Assembly (NCBI GenBank): GCA_002314195.1
Contig: DCCQ01000003.1
Location: 1-18,527, forward strand
Length of the DNA stretch: 18,527 nt
DNA from: Bacteroidales bacterium UBA1077
GTDB taxonomy: Bacteria; Bacteroidota; Bacteroidia; Bacteroidales; UBA932
Direction: 5' to 3'
The notes beneath the pieces were generated by a model, which saw nothing but the letters and a program-made list of their open reading frames with translations, made no database searches and was not told where the DNA came from. This document shows positions 7,900 through 14,987 of the stretch, one piece after another (the stretch's first letter is position 1; the number at the start of each line of letters is the position of its first letter). A program made the translations under genes and the position numbers.

Positions 7900-9288
7900 T
7901 TAAAATTCTATTTCAACATTTTCTATTTCTACTGCAACTTGCTTAAGGAAACGGGTGGCCTCTCCACCGTCAAGCGCCCTGTGGTCGTAGGTCAGGGACA
8001 GACCGAGATAAGGGACGAAAGCATAGACTCCGGCACCCAGGTCCTTAGGACGAGGGACAATCGTGCCGACTCCTATGATCGCGCTCTGAGGCACGTTGAT
8101 GACAGGCGTGAACCACTCCACTCCGAAGCCTCCAAGGTTGGAGACAGTGAAAGAAGCACCTTCGGCCGAGAGCAGGTCCGGGTTGATCGAACCCTTCTTG
8201 CAGTCCTCGGCCACCTTCTTGAGAGCCTTGCTCAAGCCTATGATATTCAAGTCCTCGGCATGCTTGACGCAAGGCACCATCAGTCCGCGCTCGGTGTCCA
8301 CAGCGCAGCCAAGGTTGACGACATTGAATATCCTCATGGTGTCCCCAAGACAGTGTGAGTTGACCTTCGGGAATTTCTTCAGAGCCTTGATGACAGCATA
8401 GCAGACGAAGTCGTTGATCGTGATGTTTGCATCGATCCTCCCTTCCTCAAGAGCTTTCTTCGCCTTCTTGCGGAGAGCCTGAATGCGACGTGCATCAGCT
8501 CCAAGCATGTGGGTGAGTTGGGCCGTGTTCTGGAGGGAGTTGTACATCGACTTGGCGATGAGCTTGCGCATGTTGGACATCTTCTCGACCTTGAACTCTT
8601 CACCTTCCCCGGCAAGATTCTCGGTGTGGGTTGGTTTCCAGACCTTGAGGTCGGAGCCCTTGACCATTCCTCCGATTCCGGAGCCAGCGGCTGGTGCCTG
8701 AAGACCTCCGTCGGCCATCATGGCCTTTGCGAGGCCGGACTTCGGAGTGCCCTGTGCGGCGATCACGTCCCGCTCGATTATTCGGCCATGAGGGCCTGTG
8801 CCGGCGATCTGTGCGGTGTCCACGCCTTTCTCGGAGGCGAGTCTGCGGGCCCTTGGTGAGACGGGAGCGTTGACGGTCGCTGAGCCTGTCGAAGCGACTG
8901 AGCCTGTGGTTAGACATGGCTCACCTGCCATCGAAGCGGCCAGCGCTGTGGGGGCGGTCACTTCGGCAGGCTCTGTGACCGATGATGCATCCGTGGCCGG
9001 AGAGGCAGAAGCGCCGGCCCCCGAAGGAGCATATTCAGAAAAAGATTCCCCGGGGTCGCCGATGACCATCACGTTGGTCAGGCAAGGAATCTCGTCGTTA
9101 TCGTTGAAGAAGCAGGCCAGGACGGTGCCTTCCACCTTAGAGTCTTCGTCAAATGACGCTTTGTCGGTCTCATAGCTGAAAAGGACATCTCCGACGGCGA
9201 CTTTGTCGCCCACTTTTTTCTTGAATTCAGTGACAATGCAGCTTTCTACGGATTGCCCTTGTTTGGGCATGATGATTACGTGTGCCAT
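7900..9288 (-). CDS. Dihydrolipoyl acyltransferase (E2) of the complex
   Basis: The 462-aa E2 core protein carries one lipoyl domain (1-80; lipoylated Lys43 in ETDKA), an Ala/Pro/Thr-rich linker (about 87-140), a peripheral-subunit-binding domain (about 142-178, VSPRARRLASEKG) and a catalytic CoA-acyltransferase domain (about 230-462) with DHRALDG (His436, Asp440). It transfers the acyl group from E1 to CoA. Its N-terminus (MPKQGQSVESCI, SYETDKASF) departs from the typical PDH E2 and resembles E2s I associate with gut Firmicutes; this is recollection, untested. Two copies of a palindromic repeat lie in frame within the linker (residues about 103-111 and 130-138), where length change is tolerable. 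It is the first gene of the leftward operon; no lipoate ligase gene is in the window. Confidence 0.93.
   Translation of the reverse strand: MAHVIIMPKQGQSVESCIVTEFKKKVGDKVAVGDVLFSYETDKASFDEDSKVEGTVLACFFNDNDEIPCLTNVMVIGDPGESFSEYAPSGAGASASPATDASSVTEPAEVTAPTALAASMAGEPCLTTGSVASTGSATVNAPVSPRARRLASEKGVDTAQIAGTGPHGRIIERDVIAAQGTPKSGLAKAMMADGGLQAPAAGSGIGGMVKGSDLKVWKPTHTENLAGEGEEFKVEKMSNMRKLIAKSMYNSLQNTAQLTHMLGADARRIQALRKKAKKALEEGRIDANITINDFVCYAVIKALKKFPKVNSHCLGDTMRIFNVVNLGCAVDTERGLMVPCVKHAEDLNIIGLSKALKKVAEDCKKGSINPDLLSAEGASFTVSNLGGFGVEWFTPVINVPQSAIIGVGTIVPRPKDLGAGVYAFVPYLGLSLTYDHRALDGGEATRFLKQVAVEIENVEIEF
8875..8899. repeat. Palindromic repeat copy inside the E2 linker (inner copy)
   Basis: Arms GTCGCT (8876-8881) and AGCGAC (8893-8898) enclose GAGCCTGTCGA. 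On the E2 coding strand it is translated as VASTGSAT (residues 131-138) without breaking the frame. CTGAGCCTGT recurs 18 bp further on (8880-8889 and 8898-8907), suggesting a partial tandem duplication. Its orientation relative to the gene is opposite to that of the copy at 8956-8980. Confidence 0.7.
8956..8980. repeat. Palindromic repeat copy inside the E2 linker (outer copy)
   Basis: Arms GGTCAC (8956-8961) and GTGACC (8975-8980) enclose TTCGGCAGGCTCT. Read on the coding strand it gives VTEPAEVT (residues 104-111), a different peptide from the inner copy because the element is inverted relative to it. It aligns over 25 positions with the copies at 8875-8899 and 17823-17847. Confidence 0.7.
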
Positions 9289-9364
9289 TAATTATTATGA
9301 TTGTTAAATTTCACTGCCTTAAGTCGTTCACGGCTCATAAAGCGCAAGTGACTTCTTATATATA

Positions 9365-9372
9365 CAAAGTTA
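9365..9372 (-). promoter_or_regulatory. Leftward -7 element TAACTTTG for the E2-E3-E1-dehydrogenase operon
   Basis: The minus strand reads TAACTTTG, an exact TAnnTTTG, with a predicted start near 9358 and a leader of about 70 nt before the E2 ATG (9288). No convincing -33 TTTG is seen upstream, which may mean an activator is needed. It lies 28 bp from the opposing -7 element of the transketolase operon, so polymerases at the two promoters would compete. Confidence 0.5.
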
Positions 9373-9399
9373 AAATTTCTTCTTGACATAAAAAAGGAT

Positions 9400-9407
9400 T
9401 ATATTTG
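9400..9407 (+). promoter_or_regulatory. Rightward -7 element TATATTTG for the split transketolase operon
   Basis: TATATTTG matches TAnnTTTG and is followed by C. A TTG at 9383-9385 lies 14 bp upstream, shorter than the usual spacing near 20, so the -33 half is imperfect. The predicted start near 9413 gives a leader of about 45 nt before the ATG at 9458. Confidence 0.5.
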
Positions 9408-9457
9408 CGGTCTACAAACGATTTAGCATATTTCAAATTCAAAATATCAAATAGAAA

Positions 9458-10303
9458 ATGCAGTCAACAGAAGATCTGAAAAAGATTGCCTCCCAAGTAA
9501 GGAGGGACATCATCAGGATGGTCGTCAAGGCCAACTCCGGACACCCGGGCGGATCCATGAGCAGCGCTGACTTCATGACAGCTCTGTACTTTAATGTCAT
9601 GGATCAGAATCCTGCGACTTGGACACGCGCGGCGAAGGATCAGGACATGTTCATCCTCTCCGCCGGGCATCTGACTCCAATGTACTATTCAATTCTTTCC
9701 AGAGCAGGTTATTTCCCTACATCCGAACTAGGAACATTCCGCAAATTCGGCAGCCGCCTTCAGGGACATCCTTCAGTCAGGAAAGGCCTTCCGGGTGTGG
9801 CACAGGCAGCTGGTTCGCTCGGGCAGGGACTTTCAGTAGCCGCCGGAGCGGCTCTCGCCAAGAAAGCCGACAATGACCCTCACAACGTGTTCGTTCTCTG
9901 CGGAGACGGCGAGACGGAGGAAGGTCAGATCTGGGAGGCTGCGATGTTCGCAGCCCACCACAAGGCCGACAACCTGATCGCCATGACCGACTGGAACGGC
10001 CAGCAGATCGACGGCACTACAGAGGATGTGGCTGGTCTTGGAGACCTTGAGGCCAAATGGAAGGCTTTCGGATGGGAAGTCATCATCGCCGATGGTCATG
10101 ATATGGACAAGATCCTGGAGGCGTTCGCACAGGCAAAGGCGGGAGCCGGAAACGGCAAACCTAAGATGATTCTGTTCAAGACAGAGATGGGACACGGGGT
10201 CGATTTCATGGCGGGCACTCACAAATGGCACGGCAGTGTGCCTTCAGAGGAGCAGTGCCAGAATGCCCTGAGCCAGCTGGAGGAAACATTGGGAGATTTT
10301 TAA
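9458..10303 (+). CDS. Transketolase, N-terminal (thiamine-diphosphate-binding) subunit
   Basis: The 281-aa protein covers only the first third to half of a normal transketolase (about 660 aa). It contains the phosphate-side and diphosphate-binding residues: SGHPGG with His29, His71 (SAGHLTPMYY), GHPS with His104, GDGETEEGQ (149-157) and Asn180 in DWNGQQIDG. With the next gene it should form a heteromeric transketolase moving C2 ketol units between sugar phosphates in the non-oxidative pentose phosphate pathway. Separate N and C subunits are a normal arrangement in many Bacteroidota and archaea, so this is not a frameshift: both halves have their own starts and are separated by 12 nt. It is divergent from the E2 operon. 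Confidence 0.93.
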   Translation: MQSTEDLKKIASQVRRDIIRMVVKANSGHPGGSMSSADFMTALYFNVMDQNPATWTRAAKDQDMFILSAGHLTPMYYSILSRAGYFPTSELGTFRKFGSRLQGHPSVRKGLPGVAQAAGSLGQGLSVAAGAALAKKADNDPHNVFVLCGDGETEEGQIWEAAMFAAHHKADNLIAMTDWNGQQIDGTTEDVAGLGDLEAKWKAFGWEVIIADGHDMDKILEAFAQAKAGAGNGKPKMILFKTEMGHGVDFMAGTHKWHGSVPSEEQCQNALSQLEETLGDF

Positions 10304-10315
10304 TTTACGACTATC

Positions 10316-11266
10316 ATGAAGAAATATACCGACAGAGGAAAGAAGGACACCCGCAGTGGTTTTGGAGCCGGCCTTCTTGAAGCCGGAAAGGCTGACTCAA
10401 GGGTCGTGGCTTTGACCGCAGACCTTAAGGGCTCCCTCAAGATGGACGCTTTCGCGGCCGAGTTCCCGGAGAGATACTACGAATGCGGCATCGCCGAGTC
10501 CAACATGATAGGCGTGGCCTCAGGAATGGCTTTGGCCGGAAAGATTCCGTTCGCCGGATCGTTCGCGGAATTCGTCACAGGCCGTGTTTACGACCAGATC
10601 AGGATGGAAGTCTGCTACGGCAAGACCAACGTCAAGATCGCTTCGTCACACGCCGGAATCACACTCGGGGAGGATGGCGCCACACACCAGACAATGGAGG
10701 ACATCGCTCTCATGCGCGCCCTTCCTGACATGGTTGTCCTGAATCCTTGCGATTGGACACAGACAAAGAACGCCACCATAGCGGCAGCCAAATATGACGG
10801 TCCTGTCTATCTGCGTTTCGGAAGACCGAAAGTTGCAGACTTCACCTCTGACGAGCCGTTCGAGATCGGAAAGGCCTACATTCTGAACGAAGGCAAGGAT
10901 GTCACGATCTTCGCCACAGGACACATGGTTTGGGAGGCTCTTCAGGCAGCCGAGACACTTGAGGCGGAGGGCATCTGCGCCGAGGTCATCGACATCGCCA
11001 CCATCAAGCCGCTTGACACCAAGACAGTCATCGCTTCAGCCATCAAGACAGGAGCCGTCGTTGTCGCCGAGGAACACAACATGGCCGGCGGCCTTGGCGA
11101 ACTGATCGCCGGAGTTCTCGCCGCCACCTCCCCTAAGCCGATTGAATATGTCAACGGACGTGACGAGTTCGGCCAGAGCGGAACGCCGTCCGAGCTTCTC
11201 GCCGCTTACGGAATTGACGCTCCACACATCGTGGAGGCAGCCAGAAAGGTTCTGGAAAGGAAGTAG
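10316..11266 (+). CDS. Transketolase, C-terminal (pyrimidine-binding) subunit
   Basis: The 316-aa partner subunit has the pyrimidine-binding domain with the conserved catalytic glutamate Glu61 in CGIAESNM, followed by SFAEFVTGRVYDQIR, SHAGITLGEDGATHQ and the transketolase C-terminal domain (about 190-316; EEHNMAGGLGE, FGQSGTP). It completes the active site with the upstream subunit. It starts 12 nt after that gene's stop and the transcript appears to end at the hairpin near 11316-11366. DXS-like or E1-beta-like functions are less likely because the N-terminal partner is typical transketolase. Confidence 0.93.
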   Translation: MKKYTDRGKKDTRSGFGAGLLEAGKADSRVVALTADLKGSLKMDAFAAEFPERYYECGIAESNMIGVASGMALAGKIPFAGSFAEFVTGRVYDQIRMEVCYGKTNVKIASSHAGITLGEDGATHQTMEDIALMRALPDMVVLNPCDWTQTKNATIAAAKYDGPVYLRFGRPKVADFTSDEPFEIGKAYILNEGKDVTIFATGHMVWEALQAAETLEAEGICAEVIDIATIKPLDTKTVIASAIKTGAVVVAEEHNMAGGLGELIAGVLAATSPKPIEYVNGRDEFGQSGTPSELLAAYGIDAPHIVEAARKVLERK

Positions 11267-11291
11267 GCAGACGCTTCGGCAGGGAAAGCCG

Positions 11292-11324
11292 ATAAAAAAC
11301 AGAAATTTTCATAAAAAACAGAAA
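11292..11324. repeat. Direct repeat of a 14-bp A-rich motif
   Basis: ATAAAAAACAGAAA occurs at 11292-11305 and again at 11311-11324, a period of 19 bp, just upstream of and running into the left arm of the terminator hairpin. It probably arose by slippage or duplication of the terminator arm; no function is evident. Confidence 0.6.
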
Positions 11325-11366
11325 AAAGTTAGGAGACATTTATGTTTCTTAACTTTTTTTCTGTTT
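11316..11366 (+). terminator. Wobble-paired hairpin terminator of the transketolase operon
   Basis: The left arm from AAACAG (11316) pairs with the right arm ending CTGTTT (11366). The stem is about 24 bp with one extra T in the T7 run and a 6-nt loop. Two positions are G-U pairs in the rightward RNA but would be A-C mismatches in the opposite RNA, so the structure favours rightward transcripts. The T-run is inside the 3' arm rather than after it. It lies about 50 nt past the second transketolase stop and before radC. Confidence 0.7.
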
Positions 11367-11473
11367 ACTATACATATATTGCAGGCCGTGAACATGCGGA
11401 CCAGAAGAATATGATGGCGGCCATCCGGACGCTGCCATATTCCCAAAACATCCGCTGAATAATACAACAAACT

Positions 11474-12169
11474 ATGAAACTCAAAGAACTTTGTGTGGAC
11501 GAGAGGCCACGGGAAAAGATGCTGTCCAAAGGAGCGGGAGCGATGAGCAACGCCGAACTGCTCGCCATTCTGATCGGGTCGGGAACCCAAAAGGAAAATG
11601 TGATCGAGGTCGCCAACAGGTTGTTGGCCGAAGGTGAAGGTAAACTGTCAGCGATAGCTGGGATGGATGCGACAAGGATGAAAGAGATCGGTGGCATCGG
11701 CAGTGTCAGGTACACGGCCATAGCCGCCGCCTTCGAACTAGGGAAAAGATGCTGCCTTGAGGATCCCGGTATAGAAAAGGTTCCCCTGACCAATGCCGAA
11801 ATCGTGTTCAGAATGATGCGTCCACGCCTCAAAGGTCTGGACCACGAGGAATTCTGGATCATCCTTCTGAACAGAGCCAACTACATCATTCACAAGGAGA
11901 TGATAAGTCTGGGAGGGCTTTCTTCCACTGTGGTCGATCCAAAACTTGTGGTAAGGATGGCGCTGGACAAGCGTGCCAGCGGCATGATCATGGTGCACAA
12001 TCACCCGTCCGGCAACCCAAGGCCGGGGCAAAGCGACCTGACGGGGACAGAACGCATGAAAAAAGCCGCGAACACCTTCGACATCGCTCTGCTTGATCAC
12101 ATCATCATCTGCGACGACTGTTACTTCAGTTTCGCCGATGACAGGGTGACAATGGCGGCACTGGTGTGA
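11474..12169 (+). CDS. radC: RadC-family JAB/MPN-domain protein
   Basis: The 231-aa protein shows the standard RadC layout: a short N-terminal region with RPREKML, a helix-hairpin-helix (about 69-90, MKEIGGIGSVRYTAIAAAFELGKR in outline: IGGIG then AAAFELG), and a C-terminal JAB1/MPN domain with the metal-binding motif HNHPSGNPRPGQSD (His175, His177, Asp188) and likely acidic partner Glu125 or Glu126. The family was once tied to DNA repair, but its biochemical role is unsettled; some relatives travel with mobile elements. Length is normal. The upstream leader has only a poor TAnnTTTG-like sequence near 11373-11381, so its promoter is unclear. The stop at 12167-12169 lies just before the upp promoter. 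Confidence 0.92.
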   Translation: MKLKELCVDERPREKMLSKGAGAMSNAELLAILIGSGTQKENVIEVANRLLAEGEGKLSAIAGMDATRMKEIGGIGSVRYTAIAAAFELGKRCCLEDPGIEKVPLTNAEIVFRMMRPRLKGLDHEEFWIILLNRANYIIHKEMISLGGLSSTVVDPKLVVRMALDKRASGMIMVHNHPSGNPRPGQSDLTGTERMKKAANTFDIALLDHIIICDDCYFSFADDRVTMAALV

Positions 12170-12177
12170 AGAAAAAA

Positions 12178-12209
12178 TTTGCTGGTCTGAAAATAAATCC
12201 CTACTTTTG
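12178..12209 (+). promoter_or_regulatory. Bacteroidota promoter for upp (-33 TTTG, -7 TACTTTTG)
   Basis: TTTG at 12178-12181 and TACTTTTG at 12202-12209 match both halves of the Bacteroidota consensus with a 20-bp spacer, the best promoter in the window. Predicted start is near 12215, giving a leader of roughly 23 nt to the ATG at 12238. It argues against any upp start further upstream. Confidence 0.72.
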
Positions 12210-12237
12210 GTTTTCGAAAATCAATTTCGAGAAACCA

Positions 12238-12891
12238 ATGAAAGTCATCAATCTTGGCGAGACCGATTCGGTCCTCAACAACATCGTTGCGCAGATGCGT
12301 GACAAAACCGTTCAGAAAGACAGCCTCCGTTTCCGTTACAACCTTGAAAGGTTGGGGCATATCTTTGCCTACGAGATCAGCAAGGTGTTGGATTACAGCC
12401 CGAAGGATGTCATCACTCCGCTTGCCACGGCAAAAGTGCGTACCTGCGACGCGAAGATTGTGGTTTCCACCATTCTGCGCGCCGGTCTGCCTCTTCACAA
12501 AGGTGTCCTTGACGTTTTCGATAACGCCGAGAACGCTTTCATCGCGGCTTTCAGGAAATATGACAAGGGAGACGAGTTCCACATCAACGTGGAGTACTGC
12601 ACCTGTCCTGACCTGACGGGAAAGACACTCATCATCGCCGACACCATGCTCGCGACAGGCTCGTCAATAGAGATCGGCTACCGCAAACTTATTCAGGAGG
12701 GCGGAGAGCCAGCCCACACACACTTCGTCTGCCCTATCGCCAGCATCTACGCCATCGAGTTCCTCCAGAAGCACCTTCCGGAGAACACTACACTTTGGAC
12801 CGCCGCTGTTGACGAAGAGCTGACCAGCCACTCATACATCGTCCCCGGACTGGGAGACGCCGGTGACCTGGCCTTCGGAGCGAAGTTGTGA
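12238..12891 (+). CDS. upp: Uracil phosphoribosyltransferase
   Basis: The 217-aa cytosolic enzyme makes UMP from uracil and PRPP in pyrimidine salvage. The PRPP-binding loop is LIIADTMLATGSS (residues about 131-143); the usual DPMLATG is DTMLATG here. ILRAGLP (79-85) and the C-terminal uracil-binding GDAGDLAFG are present. A longer frame begins at GTG 12166, but that start overlaps the radC stop and lies upstream of the promoter's predicted transcription start. ATG 12238 gives the usual family length and the N-terminus MKVINL common in Bacteroidota. The last three codons lie inside a perfect hairpin. Confidence 0.93.
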   Translation: MKVINLGETDSVLNNIVAQMRDKTVQKDSLRFRYNLERLGHIFAYEISKVLDYSPKDVITPLATAKVRTCDAKIVVSTILRAGLPLHKGVLDVFDNAENAFIAAFRKYDKGDEFHINVEYCTCPDLTGKTLIIADTMLATGSSIEIGYRKLIQEGGEPAHTHFVCPIASIYAIEFLQKHLPENTTLWTAAVDEELTSHSYIVPGLGDAGDLAFGAKL

Positions 12892-12918
12892 TTATTGGCA
12901 GACCAATAATCACAACTT
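12883..12918. terminator. Perfect 16-bp hairpin overlapping the upp stop codon
   Basis: AAGTTGTGATTATTGG (12883-12898) pairs exactly with 12903-12918 around the 4-nt loop CAGA. The left arm contains the last two sense codons and the TGA of upp. Being a perfect palindrome it folds in both RNAs, so it could mark the end of upp and of the convergent rpoN operon. No U tract follows on either side, so intrinsic termination is uncertain; a stability hairpin is the alternative. Confidence 0.5.
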
Positions 12919-12960
12919 GACCTTCACCCCCAGTCCCTTCTGGTAATTCGGGCTTGCCTT
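12910..12960 (-). pseudogene. Possible remnant of a gene 3' end
   Basis: On the minus strand 16 codons read KASPNYQKGLGVKVKL and then stop, with a TAG directly before the first Lys. The peptide looks like a genuine Bacteroidota C-terminus rather than random sequence, and it ends with the same Lys-Leu-stop codons as upp because both lie in the palindrome at 12883-12918. A palindromic repeat copy follows just upstream (12968-12992). No parent family was identified; this may be coincidence. Confidence 0.2.
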
Positions 12961-12967
12961 CTAAGTC

Positions 12968-12992
12968 CAGCGCTTCGACAAGCTCAGCGGCC
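12968..12992. repeat. Palindromic repeat copy between upp and rpoN
   Basis: GCTTCGACAAGCTCAGCG (12972-12989) is the clean core of the dispersed repeat, with inner arms CGCT/AGCG; the outer arms are partly lost (CAGC on the left, GCC on the right). It lies in the 117-bp gap between two convergent genes, where insertion is harmless. Confidence 0.65.
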
Positions 12993-13008
12993 GATGGGGC
13001 ATACTCAG

Positions 13009-14421
13009 TTATAATTCCTTGCGGAGACGTGCCTTAGGGATGTCGAGCTGGTCACGGTACTTGGCTATCGTGCGGCGCGCCACCTTATAGCCACGCTTGT
13101 TCATCTCGGCCACCAATTGATCGTCAGTCAACGGCTTACGCTTATTTTCCGCATCCACGCACTCCCGCAAAGCCTTCTTCAGTTCACGAGTGGAAACCTC
13201 CTCGCCTTCCTGATTCTCAAGCCCCTCGGAAAAGAAATATTTCAACGGATAAATCCCGAAATGCGTCTCGATGTACTTACTGTTCACAACCCTGGAAATC
13301 GTCGAGATGTCAAAACCTGTCCTTTCGGCGATATCCTTAAGAACCATAGGTTTGAGATGCGACTCATCCCCGTCCATAAAATAATCATGCTGATAGTCGA
13401 TGATGGCCTTCATCGTGCTCTCCAGAGTATTATAGCGCTGCTTCAAAGCCTCCACAAACCACTTTGCCGAATCCAGTTTCTGTTTCACGAACGTCGCGGC
13501 CTCTTTCTTCTGCCTGTCAGAAGACCCTTGCGCCTCTGCAAGCAGTTCGGCGTACTTGCGGTTCACACGAATCTCAGGAATATTGAAACGTGGCATTGAC
13601 AATTTCAGTTCTCCGTTCACGATGTCCAGGACGAAATCAGGCACTATCTGCTGAGCCTGATCATTGTACGAATCATCAATCTGACCGCCCGGGGCCGGGT
13701 TCAGTTTGACAATCTTTGCCATGACAGACTTCATCTCTTCCTCGCTCAATCCGAGTTTGGTTATGATCTTCTGAAAATGTCTGTTGGAGAATTCAGCGAA
13801 ATAATCCGTGAGGATACTCTCAGCCGTCCGCACAACCTTTGTCTGCGGCTGAGCCCTCAACTGTAAAAGCAGGCACTCACGCAAATCTCTGGCTCCTACC
13901 CCCGCCGGTTCAAACTCCTGGATCACCTTCAGCATACTCAGAACCTCTTCCGGGGTGGACTCAATGTTCGCCCTGAAAGCAAGGTCATCCACGATGCTGT
14001 CGATGTCCCTGCGAAGGTAGCCATCGCTGTCCAGACTGCCGATGATGAAAGCGGCCACATCGTGGTCGTGTTTCGACAGGTTCCGGTAGCCGAGCTGCTC
14101 CATCAGACTCTGCGTGAAACTCTCCTTGACAGAGAACGTGTTGTACTGAGGACGTTCGTCCTTCCCGTAATTGTTCACATGAAGTTTGTAGGCAGGGATA
14201 GGGTCGTTCTCGTCGATCTCGTCTATTGATATGTCTTTAGGCTCATCGTTGTCATCATTCTTTTCCGGAGCGGGAGAGTCGTCCAGCACCGGATTGTCCT
14301 CCAGTTCAGCCTTGACTTTCTGCTCCAGTTCCTGGATCGGCAACTCAATGAGTTTGATCGTCTGAATCTGAAGCGGTGAAAGTTTCTGAGTCTGTTTGAG
14401 TTCTAGTCCTTGCTTGAGCAT
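13009..14421 (-). CDS. rpoN: RNA polymerase sigma-54 factor
   Basis: The 470-aa protein has the three regions of sigma-54. Region I is Gln/Leu-rich (1-47, KQTQKLSPLQIQTIKLIELP). An acidic linker follows (about 48-75). The core-binding domain and a helix-turn-helix (about 361-382, LKDIAERTGFDISTISRVV) come next, and the C-terminal RpoN box is ARRTIAKYRD (448-457), which reads the -24 promoter element. It directs transcription at promoters needing AAA+ activators; none of those activators is in the window. It is the last gene of a leftward set, starting 3 nt after the SPOR-protein stop, so it is probably co-transcribed with two envelope proteins. Length is normal and all motifs are intact. Confidence 0.96.
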   Translation of the reverse strand: MLKQGLELKQTQKLSPLQIQTIKLIELPIQELEQKVKAELEDNPVLDDSPAPEKNDDNDEPKDISIDEIDENDPIPAYKLHVNNYGKDERPQYNTFSVKESFTQSLMEQLGYRNLSKHDHDVAAFIIGSLDSDGYLRRDIDSIVDDLAFRANIESTPEEVLSMLKVIQEFEPAGVGARDLRECLLLQLRAQPQTKVVRTAESILTDYFAEFSNRHFQKIITKLGLSEEEMKSVMAKIVKLNPAPGGQIDDSYNDQAQQIVPDFVLDIVNGELKLSMPRFNIPEIRVNRKYAELLAEAQGSSDRQKKEAATFVKQKLDSAKWFVEALKQRYNTLESTMKAIIDYQHDYFMDGDESHLKPMVLKDIAERTGFDISTISRVVNSKYIETHFGIYPLKYFFSEGLENQEGEEVSTRELKKALRECVDAENKRKPLTDDQLVAEMNKRGYKVARRTIAKYRDQLDIPKARLRKEL

Positions 14422-14424
14422 AAA

Positions 14425-14985
14425 TTATTCCTGATTAACGGTCTCTACAGTGTAGGAATTGAACCGGTCAACCACTGGGTAGCCGATTGTTTCCCTGACG
14501 ATGAAGGCCGCCGGGAAAGCCCCTTTGACCTGCAGCAGCAACTGCATGGCCTCAGACTTGGTGCGGAAATCACCGACAGTGACCCGAAAGAACGGGTTGG
14601 AATATGTCCGATAAGCCGAGACTCCGGGAAACATTCCCTTGAAGCGAGCCAAAGCCACCTCGGAATCATTTCTCGAAGTCTGCTTGTTGTCATTGAATAT
14701 TCTCACTCGGAATCCCGTCGAGGTTCTGGAAGAGTTGGATGCGACATAGTTCTTGAACGCGTCAATGATTCGCTGCGATTGATGGACGCTCACCTTCGAG
14801 CTTTCCCCATAATGTCCTGAAAGAAGGCTGAATATGTCCTTCCCGGCCAAGGTCGAGTCCAGCGATGCACTCTGTCTGTAGATGACAGAGTCCCGTCCCG
14901 CTTCCCTGTCCTGGGAAAAAGCCAGGCCTACGGTTGAAACGAAAAAAAGAACAGCCGCAATTAATCTATGAGTCAGGATATTCAT
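14425..14985 (-). CDS. Secreted SPOR-domain protein
   Basis: The 186-aa protein has a classical signal peptide (1 to about 25, hydrophobic core AAVLFFVSTVGLAFS, no lipobox) and a C-terminal SPOR domain (about 91-168: FRVRIFNDN, AYRTYSNPFFRVTVGDF, AMQLLLQVKGAFPAAFIV). SPOR domains bind glycan strands stripped of stem peptides, so the protein probably acts in the periplasm at division or remodelling sites. The middle (about 40-90) has no known domain. It sits between the LEA-like lipoprotein (2-nt gap) and rpoN (3-nt gap). No catalytic domain is visible. Confidence 0.85.
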   Translation of the reverse strand: MNILTHRLIAAVLFFVSTVGLAFSQDREAGRDSVIYRQSASLDSTLAGKDIFSLLSGHYGESSKVSVHQSQRIIDAFKNYVASNSSRTSTGFRVRIFNDNKQTSRNDSEVALARFKGMFPGVSAYRTYSNPFFRVTVGDFRTKSEAMQLLLQVKGAFPAAFIVRETIGYPVVDRFNSYTVETVNQE

Positions 14986-14987
14986 AA

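Noticed and set aside
8810..9060. CRISPR-like array in the E2 gene because of repeated motifs
   Set aside because: Only two imperfect copies in opposite orientation, no regular spacers, and the reading frame is intact.
9458..11266. Transketolase broken by a frameshift
   Set aside because: The two halves are complete domains with their own starts and a clean 12-nt spacer; split transketolases are a normal form.
12166..12237. GTG start adding 24 residues to uracil phosphoribosyltransferase
   Set aside because: It overlaps the radC stop and precedes the predicted transcription start of a near-perfect promoter; the shorter form has the usual family length.
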